Assembly (NCBI RefSeq): GCF_003052265.1
Contig: NZ_QANS01000007.1
Location: 124,001-188,000 of the forward strand
Length of the DNA: 64,000 nucleotides
From: Stenotrophobium rhamnosiphilum
GTDB taxonomy: Bacteria; Pseudomonadota; Gammaproteobacteria; Nevskiales; Nevskiaceae
Reading direction: 5' to 3'
This document shows, piece after piece, positions 1-7,747 of the stretch. A program made the position numbers and the translations under genes. The stretch's first letter is position 1; each line of letters starts with the position of its first letter. Below the pieces are notes generated by a model. The model had not been told where the DNA came from. It was given only the letters and a program-made list of their open reading frames with translations, and did not search any database.

Positions 1-1
1 G

Positions 2-580
2 GCGTGTGGTGATCGTGATGTCGGCATGGTGGTTGGCAACGCTGCGTACAACCCTGCGGGTGCATTCACTGATCTGTCTCGTTCAGATCTCATGCGCACG
101 CTCGACGTGAATAACCGCGCTAACCTGCTGCTGGCTCATGCCTTCCTGCCGCGCTTCAAGAAGCGTAACCGTGGCGCATTCGTGCTGGTGAGTTCAGTTG
201 AAGCCTTCACCGGCATGCCGTACTCGGCTGCCTATTCGGCAAGCAAGGCTTATGTGCTTTCTCTGGGCGAAGCGCTGTGGGGTGAATTCAGTGGTAGCGG
301 CGTTGATGTGTTGACCGTGGTGCCCGGGCCCACCGATACGCCGCTGCTGGCAAGTCGAAAGCTCAAGATCAAGGGCATGCCGGCCCGCGACGTCACCGAG
401 ATTGGCCTCGATCATCTCGGCAAGGGCCCCAGCGTAGTGCCGGGTGCACTCAATCGCTGGAGCTTCCGTCTGCTGCGACGTTTGCCGCGGCGCTGGATCG
501 TGAAGGCTACTGGCGGGGCGATGAAAAAGATCGTCGCGGATATGCGCGCAGATAAAAATAATTCGGAGACTGGTAAATGA
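2..580 (+). CDS. Short-chain dehydrogenase/reductase, 5' end outside window
   Basis: The reading frame is open from base 2, so the gene begins before the window and the first ATG at 26 is internal. The visible part starts at the NNAG-like region (GNAAYNPAG) and carries the catalytic Ser in VSSVEAF and the YSASK motif (Tyr-x3-Lys), followed by the PGPTDTP loop after the active site. The N-terminal Rossmann Gly motif is missing because of the window edge. The family reduces or oxidises carbonyl/hydroxyl groups with NAD(P)H. Its stop overlaps the start of the sulfotransferase gene in an ATGA at 577-580, so the two are translationally coupled and may act on the same hydroxylated lipid-like substrate (inference). 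Confidence 0.9.
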   Translation, partial: ACGDRDVGMVVGNAAYNPAGAFTDLSRSDLMRTLDVNNRANLLLAHAFLPRFKKRNRGAFVLVSSVEAFTGMPYSAAYSASKAYVLSLGEALWGEFSGSGVDVLTVVPGPTDTPLLASRKLKIKGMPARDVTEIGLDHLGKGPSVVPGALNRWSFRLLRRLPRRWIVKATGGAMKKIVADMRADKNNSETGK

Positions 581-1719
581 ATGCAGAACAACTAATCGAG
601 AAAGCACGCAAGACCACCGAGCTCTCTGACCTCGGTGAACTCAAGGCGCTCGAAGGTTTGGAAGTGTTGGTGAAAGCGGCCAACGAAGAAGCGCAGTTGT
701 CACCTGCAGGCGGTATGCGCTTTGGCGAAAACCTCTACACGATTCTGTGCAACCGCCTGCGCATGGTGGATTACCTAAAGAAGAAACCTGAACTGCTGCA
801 GCGTCCAGTCGAAAAACCAATGTTCGTCTTCGGCCTCCCACGCACCGGCACCACGCTTACGATTAATTTGTTGAGCGCAGACCCGATGCGTCGCTGTCTC
901 TTGCGCTGGGAAGCGTTGAATCCCGCGCCTCCAGCGAAGAAGGGTGAACTCTCTACCGATCTACGTTGCGGCGCCCAGCGACAGCTACTCAGCATGATGT
1001 TGCAAATCGCGCCACAGATCGCAGCGGCGCATTTAGAAGAAGCCGACAGTCCAACCGAATGCCAGTACGCGATGCAGCTTTCTTTCTGCGCAGAAATTTT
1101 CGACTCAATCGTCCATGTGCCGAGTTATCACGACTGGCTGATGGGCACGAGCTATCGCCATGCTTTTGAGTTTCACAAGCAGTTGCTGCAAATGCTTCAA
1201 GAAAACAATGGCGGCCGTTGGACGCTGAAGAATCCTTGGCATCCGTTGTTCCTCAATGACCTAACTGCGGTATATCCGGACGCGCAGCTGGTGATGACGC
1301 ATCGCGATCCAGTGGAAGTAGTCGGTTCCGCCTGCGGCCTGCTGAACCTGGTGCGACCGATGTATAGCGACAAAGTCGACAAGCGCGAGATTGCGAAAGT
1401 GTTGCTGGATACCTTCGATGTGATGATCGAACGCCAGAACGCTTATCGCGCAAAGCATGGCGAGAAGTCGATTTATGACATTCAGTATTTAGAACAGCTA
1501 CGCGATCCTGTTGGCACGATGCGTAAGCTCTACAAACACTTCGACGAACCGTTTACGCCTGCGGCTGAAGAGCGGATGACGAAGTTGATGACTGAGAATC
1601 CTAAGGATAAGCATGGCAAGCATGTTTATTCCTTAGAGGAGTTTGGGTTAACGGCTGAGGGGGTGCGTAAACATTTTCGGGATTATTCGGAGAGGTTTTC
1701 CATCCAAACCAAATCTTAG
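577..1719 (+). CDS. Sulfotransferase family protein (PAPS-dependent type)
   Basis: A 380-residue protein. FGLPRTGTT at residues 85-93 is the 5'-phosphosulfate binding loop of the sulfotransferase fold, and THRDPVEVVGSACGL is the 3'-phosphate binding Arg/Ser motif. The family transfers the sulfonate of PAPS to a hydroxyl group. No signal peptide or membrane segment is seen, so it is cytoplasmic. The start is fixed by an ATGA overlap with the SDR gene upstream. The acceptor cannot be read from the sequence. PAPS could come from the cysC-sat operon at 38.7-40.6 kb. Some members of this family are annotated as sulfotransferases without tested activity. Confidence 0.88.
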   Translation: MNAEQLIEKARKTTELSDLGELKALEGLEVLVKAANEEAQLSPAGGMRFGENLYTILCNRLRMVDYLKKKPELLQRPVEKPMFVFGLPRTGTTLTINLLSADPMRRCLLRWEALNPAPPAKKGELSTDLRCGAQRQLLSMMLQIAPQIAAAHLEEADSPTECQYAMQLSFCAEIFDSIVHVPSYHDWLMGTSYRHAFEFHKQLLQMLQENNGGRWTLKNPWHPLFLNDLTAVYPDAQLVMTHRDPVEVVGSACGLLNLVRPMYSDKVDKREIAKVLLDTFDVMIERQNAYRAKHGEKSIYDIQYLEQLRDPVGTMRKLYKHFDEPFTPAAEERMTKLMTENPKDKHGKHVYSLEEFGLTAEGVRKHFRDYSERFSIQTKS

Positions 1720-1721
1720 GC

Positions 1722-1799
1722 CGTCATTCCCGCGCAGGCGGGAATGACAAGCGATGAGTTTTTGTTGGGTGGGTTTCGCTGCGCTCTACCCACCCTACG
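1722..1799. repeat. Two palindromic repeats side by side (ATTCCC type and GGTGGGT type)
   Basis: Bases 1724-1749 form a short palindrome around ATTCCCGCGCAGGCGGGAAT. Bases 1767-1799 are a half copy of the family seen at 41618 and 44291 (GGGTGGGTTTCGCTGCGC, then ACCCACCCTAC). They lie between the convergent sulfotransferase and LVIVD genes and may end transcription from both sides. Confidence 0.85.
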
Positions 1800-1823
1800 G
1801 TTCAGGCGCGGATTTTATCCAAA

Positions 1824-3218
1824 TCACCAAGCCCCATTCGTAACCTTCACCACATAAAACCCACTATTCGGATCGGTGAACCAAATCTCTTTGCGCTCTG
1901 GCACAAACGATGGACTCGACACTGCGCCGCTGCTTTTTACTGTCGGCGGATTGAAGTAAGCCACTTCACGCGGTTTGTGTGGGTCTCGGATGTCGAAGAT
2001 GCGGAGGCCGGACAAGATCATGGTGCATGCAGCGATGTCGGGATTTACGCGGGTGGGGACGTTGCAGTAATGGCCTGCGTAACCGCCGACGATGTTATTC
2101 GCTTCGGGATCGTTGGCAACGATGGCGCGGTTCTTGGGCTCATGCACTTCTAGACGAATGTCGGAAATGACGGCGGGCTTTGTTTCGTCGCTGATATCAA
2201 TGATGCGTGCGGCGCCGACGGTTGGGCCGTTGATTGCTGGAATGTCAGGAATATCGCCGACTGAAAATTCGTCGATCTCCAACAAATAAGGTTTGCCGTT
2301 GCGACTGAACGGAATCGCGTTCTGCGGAATGCTTCTATTGGGCCAGTTGAGTCTTGAGACTTCACGCACCTGTGGATTCGGTTTGCGCGCTTGAATGTCA
2401 GACACGTCGAGAATGATCAGGCCCGTGTTGGCGCCGTAGCCGGATGCAAGATAGGCGCGGTTGCCGTCGTCGCTGATTGAGAGGCCATGTGATTGGTAGG
2501 GCGTGACGAGGATGGTGGATGTTTGTGATGGTTTTGATATGTCGACGGCGGTGAGTGTTGGCGTGCCGGTTGATGATGAGTAGAACGTTTTTCCATCAGG
2601 TGCCATGCCGCTTTCGTGACCGAACACGCCGACCAATGCAGAAGACCGAAGTTGTGGATCGCGGCAATCTTCGGAGATGTCATACACATCTACAAAGCCG
2701 GGCGCGAGTACGAGATTGCCCATCACCGCGGCGAGTAGGCCGGCTTCTTGCGACACGACGAGTGATTCATGCGGCGACAACATCGCCAGTGATTGCAGGC
2801 GCTTGGTCACGACGGGATGCGCTGGATCGCTCATGTCGATCACGTTGACGCCAAGGCTCTCGTTAAGGATGTTGCTGGGAAACAAAGTGGTGGTGTCGTA
2901 ATACGCGCATTCGCGGCCGGACTTATCGACGTAGCGCTGTACTTTGTAGCCTGCAACCGGTGTGTCTGGATTCGGAACCGTGAAGGAGCCGACCAGTTCG
3001 GTATTGCAGGTATAGCCCTGCGCTGCGCGGCCGCTGGCGCGTTCTTCTGCGGTGGTACGTCCTTGCATGCCGGTTTCTGGTCGAGAGCCGGGGCCGCAGA
3101 CTGCTTTGGGTGTTGTGAGATCAGAGGATGAGGGCGCGTCGCTGCGACTGCATGCGGCCAGCGTGATCACGAGTAGCACGGCAGAACCCGCGCACCAGAA
3201 ATTTCTTGTGACAGCCAT
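1824..3218 (-). CDS. LVIVD-repeat beta-propeller lipoprotein
   Basis: A 464-residue protein with a lipoprotein signal (hydrophobic stretch ending LAACS, Cys about residue 23). The body repeats blocks of the form vDvSDP..P (VIDMSDPAHPV, VYDISEDCRDP, ILDVSDIQ, IIDISDETKP, IFDIRDPHKP), the hallmark of LVIVD-repeat propellers exposed at the cell surface or in the periplasm. A good Shine-Dalgarno (GGGGGAGAG) precedes the ATG. It lies 36 bp downstream of the DUF305 gene on the same strand, so both are probably cotranscribed. No enzymatic function can be assigned. Confidence 0.85.
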   Translation of the reverse strand: MAVTRNFWCAGSAVLLVITLAACSRSDAPSSSDLTTPKAVCGPGSRPETGMQGRTTAEERASGRAAQGYTCNTELVGSFTVPNPDTPVAGYKVQRYVDKSGRECAYYDTTTLFPSNILNESLGVNVIDMSDPAHPVVTKRLQSLAMLSPHESLVVSQEAGLLAAVMGNLVLAPGFVDVYDISEDCRDPQLRSSALVGVFGHESGMAPDGKTFYSSSTGTPTLTAVDISKPSQTSTILVTPYQSHGLSISDDGNRAYLASGYGANTGLIILDVSDIQARKPNPQVREVSRLNWPNRSIPQNAIPFSRNGKPYLLEIDEFSVGDIPDIPAINGPTVGAARIIDISDETKPAVISDIRLEVHEPKNRAIVANDPEANNIVGGYAGHYCNVPTRVNPDIAACTMILSGLRIFDIRDPHKPREVAYFNPPTVKSSGAVSSPSFVPERKEIWFTDPNSGFYVVKVTNGAW

Positions 3219-3254
3219 GAATTCTCTCCCCCATATTTTTATGCCGTTGTTTAT

Positions 3255-3935
3255 TTAATGCGGCTTTGCTGCCAGTGCATTAATCATTCTCTTAATGAGG
3301 CCAATCTCTTCGGATTGATCCATCGCGATACGGACAGCAAGGTTGCGTACAGCAGGAAGCTTTGACTGCGCCGCGGCGAACTTCGCCATTGGCAAACTGC
3401 CTTCGTGATGTACGAGCATCAGATTTAAAAAAAGCTCGTCGCGCGCACGGCCATCGAGTGTGCGTAGACGATTCATATCTTCACTGGTGGCCAGGCCCAC
3501 CATGCCCGTCTTGGAGTTTTTGCAAGCGAGCAGGTAGCGCGTGAGTTCAGGATCAGGCGCTGTATCGCCAAGTAGCATCCAGTTCATGCTTTGCGATGTG
3601 GACTGCAGCGGTTGTTGCCACAAATTCAACCAGCCGCGCATCTCGCCCATTTCGATCAGCTGACTATTGATGATGGATTTGGCGAGCAGTGGGAGTTGTG
3701 TGGGTCTGCCATCAAGCAGCAGCTGTGACATCCAGATGGCTTGTTGATGATGCGCGTGCATGGACTGTGCAAAGCCAATGTCGATTGCAGTGGCTGTTGT
3801 TGCAGCTTGCGCAGATTTCATCTCGCGCAATTGCTTGTAGGCCACGCCACCGGCAGCGGCGAGCGCCAACACAATGAGGGCTGAGGCGATGATTCGCAGG
3901 GACATAAACGGAGAACGGCTGTTTACATTTGGCAT
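3255..3935 (-). CDS. DUF305 family protein, membrane anchored
   Basis: The protein has one N-terminal hydrophobic segment (IIASALIVLALAAAGGVAY), then a DUF305 (ferritin-like four-helix) domain with the characteristic FAQSMHAHHQQAIWMS near the start and LMLVHHEGSLPMA in the second half, His-rich motifs suited to metal binding. The open frame extends to 4058, overlapping the divergent gene; ATG codons at 3935 and 3905 place the membrane segment close to the N-terminus and are more likely starts. It sits just upstream of the LVIVD gene. Function is unknown; a role in metal handling is inference. Confidence 0.8.
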   Translation of the reverse strand: MPNVNSRSPFMSLRIIASALIVLALAAAGGVAYKQLREMKSAQAATTATAIDIGFAQSMHAHHQQAIWMSQLLLDGRPTQLPLLAKSIINSQLIEMGEMRGWLNLWQQPLQSTSQSMNWMLLGDTAPDPELTRYLLACKNSKTGMVGLATSEDMNRLRTLDGRARDELFLNLMLVHHEGSLPMAKFAAAQSKLPAVRNLAVRIAMDQSEEIGLIKRMINALAAKPH

Positions 3936-4102
3936 CTGTTTTACTTGAAAGCTGTGGATATGCCGCAACGAAGCGGGCGAATGTGCACCTAAGGTCATAA
4001 GCGCGTTCTTATGGGGGTAAGAGGCTGCGAATGACCCTGTTGGAAGCTCGGGGGCCATTTTCCCATTTCTCGGTTGGCGAGACCCCTGTTAAAGTGCCAC
4101 CC

Positions 4103-4852
4103 ATGGGAGAGTTACACAGTACCTTTAAACGGCGGACACATTGGCTTGCTGCACTGCGTGCGGCGGCTTTTGCTGTGCTCGGTGTGATGAGCTTTCAGGC
4201 GCTGGCTGAGCCGCTGACGCTCTATCTTTACAAAGAAAACGGCATGCCCGTTTACTCTGATCGCAAGCCCGCAGCTAACGTCGAATACACCGTGATTCGC
4301 CCCGGTTCTGGTGAGCCACGTTCCTCCGCAGGCATCACGCCGACATCGTTTTCAGATATGTCTGTCACTGCCAATAAAGAAGGCCTGGTGGGTTGGGCCG
4401 CGTCATGCCAAGGCGTGACCAAAGAAGTTTTGGAACAGCGCGCGCAACAATGGCAGGCGATGGTGACCAAGCACGCAAAAGCGCATGGTGTACCGGCTGC
4501 GCTGGTGCGTGCGGTGATGCGTGTTGAGTCCTGCTTCGATCCAAAGGCTGTCTCGCGCGCTGGTGCGCAAGGTTTGATGCAGCTGATGCCAGCAACGGCA
4601 ACACAGATGGGTGTGCGTGACAGCTTTGATGCTGACCAGAATATTGCTGGCGGTGCGCGTTACTTGAGCCATCTACTCGGGCGCTTCAAGAACGATACGC
4701 GTCTTGCAATCGCCGCCTACAACGCTGGCCCTGCGGCTGTCGATTCGTATCGCGGCATTCCGCCATATGCTGAGACTAGAAGCTATGTGCAGCGCGTGAT
4801 CGCGGAGTACCGCGTGAATAGCACGGTTAAAGTGAAGCAATCCAAGAGCTGA
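4103..4852 (+). CDS. Lytic transglycosylase (SLT family) with signal peptide
   Basis: Soluble lytic transglycosylases cleave peptidoglycan to 1,6-anhydro products in the periplasm. The start at 4103 puts a Sec signal (RRTHWLAALRAAAFAVLGVM then ALA-EP) at the N-terminus; the frame is open to 4031 but that part overlaps the divergent DUF305 frame. A short beta-rich segment (LTLYLYKENGMPVYSD, DUF4124-like) precedes the SLT domain. The catalytic Glu is in RAVMRVESCFDP, followed by AGAQGLMQLMPATA and IAAYNAGPAAV, all diagnostic. The protein is 249 residues, short for the family but with a whole catalytic domain. Confidence 0.9.
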   Translation: MGELHSTFKRRTHWLAALRAAAFAVLGVMSFQALAEPLTLYLYKENGMPVYSDRKPAANVEYTVIRPGSGEPRSSAGITPTSFSDMSVTANKEGLVGWAASCQGVTKEVLEQRAQQWQAMVTKHAKAHGVPAALVRAVMRVESCFDPKAVSRAGAQGLMQLMPATATQMGVRDSFDADQNIAGGARYLSHLLGRFKNDTRLAIAAYNAGPAAVDSYRGIPPYAETRSYVQRVIAEYRVNSTVKVKQSKS

Positions 4853-4878
4853 TCGCGCGATTGCTGCATCAATAAAAA

Positions 4879-4911
4879 CGGTGGGTTTCGTTGCACTCTA
4901 CCCACCCTACG
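4879..4911. repeat. Half copy of the GGTGGGT/ACCCACC repeat
   Basis: CGGTGGGTTTCGTTGCACTC followed by TACCCACCCTACG is a single arm of the family found in paired form at 41618 and 44291. It lies between the transglycosylase stop and the next start, and makes an upstream start at 4881 for that gene unlikely. Confidence 0.8.
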
Positions 4912-4934
4912 ATGTTAAGCAGACCAAGGAGGGC

Positions 4935-5354
4935 ATGCATTTGAAAATTCGTCCTCAAGCTTACTTACTCGGACTCTTCATCGTCTTGTCGCTGAGCGGC
5001 TGCGTTAAGGGTTGTTATCAGAGTGACAGCTACGCTTTGACTCAGACGCCTGCGGTTGATCCTTCAGTGCCGACGGTCACGCTCGCCAAATTCCCTTTCA
5101 ATGCCAAGGTTGATGCATCGTGGTGCCAAACCGCGAGCCCTGTGCGTGTTGAACTGTTTGTTGATGTATCCGGTTATGTGCAACGCGTGACCGTGCTTGA
5201 TCCTTGGCCTGATGCCTGTGCGAAGGAATATTTACGCGGCATGAATAATTTCAAATTCGTCGAGTCGCCGCTGACGCAGCCAATAGAGAAATTAATAGTC
5301 AATCTGCAGGTCAGCCGCACGAGCCGCAGGCAGTGCATGAAACTTCAGAATTAG
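4935..5354 (+). CDS. Small lipoprotein with a TonB-C-like domain (tentative)
   Basis: Starting at 4935, after the Shine-Dalgarno AAGGAGGG, the 139-residue product has a lipoprotein signal (LLGLFIVLSLSGC). The rest holds VRVELFVDVSGYVQRVTVL and a later MNNFKFVESPLTQPI, resembling the C-terminal domain of TonB-type energy transducers (Gly-x-Val after a beta strand, then F.P). That resemblance is weak and may only reflect a common small fold. The frame is open to 4881 but the extra part is repeat DNA. Function unknown. Confidence 0.7.
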   Translation: MHLKIRPQAYLLGLFIVLSLSGCVKGCYQSDSYALTQTPAVDPSVPTVTLAKFPFNAKVDASWCQTASPVRVELFVDVSGYVQRVTVLDPWPDACAKEYLRGMNNFKFVESPLTQPIEKLIVNLQVSRTSRRQCMKLQN

Positions 5355-5379
5355 TTTCCGCATCTCGCACGTAGTACTG

Positions 5380-5398
5380 CCTATTCCTAAGGGGTAGG
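5380..5398. promoter_or_regulatory. Near-perfect 19-bp palindrome, candidate operator
   Basis: CCTATTCCTAAGGGGTAGG pairs at seven of nine positions around a central A, and the other two are T/G. It lies 22 bp upstream of the first possible start of the DUF3047 gene. The form (TACCCCT facing TAGGAATA) recalls boxes bound by NarL/LuxR-type helix-turn-helix regulators. The binding protein is unknown. Confidence 0.5.
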
Positions 5399-5420
5399 TT
5401 GCTTTTATTTCTTGTGATCT

Positions 5421-6614
5421 ATGCTCAGGTGGCCACTCCCAATACGGCCACTGCTCATGCCTGTTCGCAATGCTCCCTCGGTGCTCTCTACAACTTTGCG
5501 CTTCATGGGCGCGCGACTGCTGCATCGCTTGCGCGGTGGTGCGTCTAGTCAAGCGGCGGGCGAGCTACAGGCGCAACTCAATCCTGTGGTGGAACAACTC
5601 AGCAAATTCATTCTGCGTTGTGATTGGGTTGAGGTTAAATCTGGCGGCGATATTTGGACGGACAGTGAATTGGATTTAGCACCCGGTGCTCGCATCAGTT
5701 TGTTGGCAGAAGGTTTGGTCTATGTCTCGCGCGCGTTTGATGTCGCCATCACGCCCAAGGTGGGCTTGTGGTTTCGCGTAGGCGACGCGCCGCTAGAGAA
5801 AATTGTTGATACGGGTTTTAGCGTCGTGACGACAAACGGTGGGCGACTCTGTTTTACCTCCAAGCCGCCGGGCGAGTTTGCTGATCAAGTGGGTCGCTTC
5901 GAGAAAGCGTTATCGCGCACGCCGCTCGCAGGTGGTTATCGTGTTGCTGTTATTCAGTGGCGTGAATCTCTGGATGAAAGTCTTGCTGAAGCCGCATTGG
6001 CTGCACCTTCTTTGTTCGCTCCATTGCTGGATCGATTACGCAATCCAGTGTTGCCGCCGAAAGGTTGGAATTATTTGTGGCGCTTGGGGCAGGGCGAAAT
6101 TTATCGGCCGCATAACGATGGCCACGAACTTTGCTGTCACACGCGTGGCGATGTGGGCATCGTGCAGTTTCCCCTTCGTCGACCGCTGACTGCGGACACG
6201 AGCCTGAGTTGGGAATGGTTGGTGGAGCAATTGCCGTCTGCATTGCCCGAACACATTCCACCTACGCACGACTATCTGTCGATTGCAGTTGAGTTTGATA
6301 ACGGATTGGATCTGACGTGGATGTGGAGCTGTGCCTTGCCGGTCGACACCATTTTTCAGTGCCCGCTGCCTTGGTGGGATCAACGCGAAACACACTGGGT
6401 GGTGCGTAGCGGCACGCAGCAGCTGGGTGAATGGCTGAGTGAACGTCGATCGCTGTTGGCCGATTACGAGCGAGCCATTGGTGGTGTGCCGCCGAAGAAT
6501 ATTGTTGCTGTGTGGCTTATTGCTAATACAGCGTTTCAGCGTGGTGAAGGGCGTTGTTTTTATCGTGATATTACGATTTCGGATGCTGAGGGCGTGGTGC
6601 CAGTCAGAGCCTAG
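5421..6614 (+). CDS. DUF3047 family protein
   Basis: A 397-residue protein of which the second half matches the DUF3047 pattern: YLSIAVEFDNGLDLTWMWS, then HWVVRSGTQQLGEWLSERRS, LLADYERAIGGVPP, and a final CFYRDITI. The first half (LNPVVEQLSKFI, WTDSELDLAPGARISLL) looks like a beta-sandwich resembling carbohydrate-binding or PA-IL-type modules, but this is only impression. No signal peptide is obvious. No clear Shine-Dalgarno precedes the ATG at 5421; ATGs at 5457 or 5505 are possible. It stands alone, with a palindrome upstream (5380) and repeats downstream. Confidence 0.7.
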   Translation: MLRWPLPIRPLLMPVRNAPSVLSTTLRFMGARLLHRLRGGASSQAAGELQAQLNPVVEQLSKFILRCDWVEVKSGGDIWTDSELDLAPGARISLLAEGLVYVSRAFDVAITPKVGLWFRVGDAPLEKIVDTGFSVVTTNGGRLCFTSKPPGEFADQVGRFEKALSRTPLAGGYRVAVIQWRESLDESLAEAALAAPSLFAPLLDRLRNPVLPPKGWNYLWRLGQGEIYRPHNDGHELCCHTRGDVGIVQFPLRRPLTADTSLSWEWLVEQLPSALPEHIPPTHDYLSIAVEFDNGLDLTWMWSCALPVDTIFQCPLPWWDQRETHWVVRSGTQQLGEWLSERRSLLADYERAIGGVPPKNIVAVWLIANTAFQRGEGRCFYRDITISDAEGVVPVRA

Positions 6615-6619
6615 CTGTC

Positions 6620-6687
6620 GTAGGGTGCGCCGTGCGCACCAGCAGTTCTTGCCAGGAGCATAAAGCCGTGCGCACGGCGCACCCTAC
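6620..6687. repeat. Inverted repeat GTAGGGTGCGCC...GGCGCACCCTAC
   Basis: A perfect 19-bp inverted repeat: arm 6620-6638 (GTAGGGTGCGCCGTGCGCA) and its complement at 6669-6687, with about 30 bases between. It begins 5 bp after the stop of the DUF3047 gene and could serve as its terminator. Confidence 0.85.
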
Positions 6688-6694
6688 AATTGCC

Positions 6695-6778
6695 GTCATT
6701 CCCGCGTAGGCGGGAATCCAGTTGTCTTGCAACTCTTAGGTCGAGCTAAAACTGGATTCCCGCCTACGCGGGAATGAC
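6695..6778. repeat. 29-bp perfect inverted repeat containing ATTCCC-N8-GGGAAT
   Basis: The arm at 6695-6723 and its exact complement at 6750-6778 each contain ATTCCCGCGTAGGCGGGAAT or its reverse. The 20-bp unit fits the ATTCCC-N8-GGGAAT pattern described for Neisseria dRS3 repeats. A further copy is at 1724-1749. Confidence 0.85.
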
Positions 6779-6849
6779 AAGAAAAACAAAAGATAAAGTC
6801 CCAAGCTTTCGCTAAGCTAGCCCCTGTGGTCTGAATCAGGAGCAGCCCA

Positions 6850-7512
6850 ATGTCACTGGTCATCTACGGTCATCCCTTTTCTTCGTACACACAAAAAGTG
6901 CTGATCGCTTTGTACGAGAACAACACGCAATTTGAATTTCGCTGTGTTGGCGATCCGAATGAGGCGAAGCACACGACGGATTGGTTGAGCCGCTGGTCTC
7001 TACGCAAATTCCCAGTGTTGGTCGATGGTAATCGCAACATCGCCGAGACCAGCATCATCATCGAGTATCTACAGCTCACACATGCAGGCCCGCTACGTTT
7101 GTTGCCTGAAGAGCCGATGGCGGCGTTGGATGTGCGCTTCCTCGATCGTTTCTTCGATCTGCATGTGATGAACATGATGCAGCTTGCTGTGAATGGCGCG
7201 CTGACGGGTGATCCGGTGAAGCGTCAGGAAGGATTGACGCTTGCAACAGAAAAACTTGAGCTTGCTTACGCATGGCTTGAAGAACATCTAACTGGAAAGA
7301 CGTGGGCTGCGGGCGCGGATTTCACACTCGCTGATTGTGCTGCTGCGCCGTCGCTGTTCTATGCAGATTGGACGTATCAAATCCCGGAAAAGTATCCAGT
7401 GCTGAGCGCTTACCGTGCACGCTTGCTGGCGCGTCCGTCTGTTGCGCGTGCAGTGGATGAGGCGCGGCCGTTTCGTGCTTACTTTCCGCTTGGTGCACCC
7501 GATCGGGATTGA
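6850..7512 (+). CDS. Glutathione S-transferase family protein
   Basis: A 220-residue two-domain GST. The thioredoxin-like N-terminal domain has GHPFSSYTQKVLIALYENN, the cis-Pro context KFPVLVDG and the gamma-glutamyl binding ETSIIIEYL at about residues 61-70. The all-helical C-terminal domain contains FTLADCAAAPSLFYADW (N-capping and Asp motif). Ser/Tyr residues in SSYT are candidates for activating the thiol. Such enzymes conjugate or isomerise electrophiles in the cytoplasm. The start follows CAGGAGCAGCCCA. It is monocistronic, closed by the 7533-7598 hairpin. Confidence 0.92.
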   Translation: MSLVIYGHPFSSYTQKVLIALYENNTQFEFRCVGDPNEAKHTTDWLSRWSLRKFPVLVDGNRNIAETSIIIEYLQLTHAGPLRLLPEEPMAALDVRFLDRFFDLHVMNMMQLAVNGALTGDPVKRQEGLTLATEKLELAYAWLEEHLTGKTWAAGADFTLADCAAAPSLFYADWTYQIPEKYPVLSAYRARLLARPSVARAVDEARPFRAYFPLGAPDRD

Positions 7513-7532
7513 GCGAGGTTGCTGGATAAGAT

Positions 7533-7598
7533 CGCGGAAGGCGGGATGCTCCCGCCCTACATACAGTTCCGTAGGGCGGGAGCATCCCGCCTTCCGCG
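7533..7598. repeat. Perfect 28-bp inverted repeat with 10-base loop
   Basis: Bases 7533-7560 (CGCGGAAGGCGGGATGCTCC then CGCCCTAC) are exactly complementary to 7571-7598 around the loop ATACAGTTCC. It follows the GST stop by 20 bp and may act as its terminator, although no T-run follows. No second copy was seen in the window. Confidence 0.85.
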
Positions 7599-7747
7599 TT
7601 TTGGCCTAAGTTGCGGGCCATAAGGCGAGATATTCCATCCCTACGACAAGCTATGCGCCAAATGTCTATCGCCTCGCAGAAGTTGCAGGGATGCCCTGTG
7701 CGCGTCGACCTAAAATCAATACGTACCCAACCGGATGATGACCCCCA

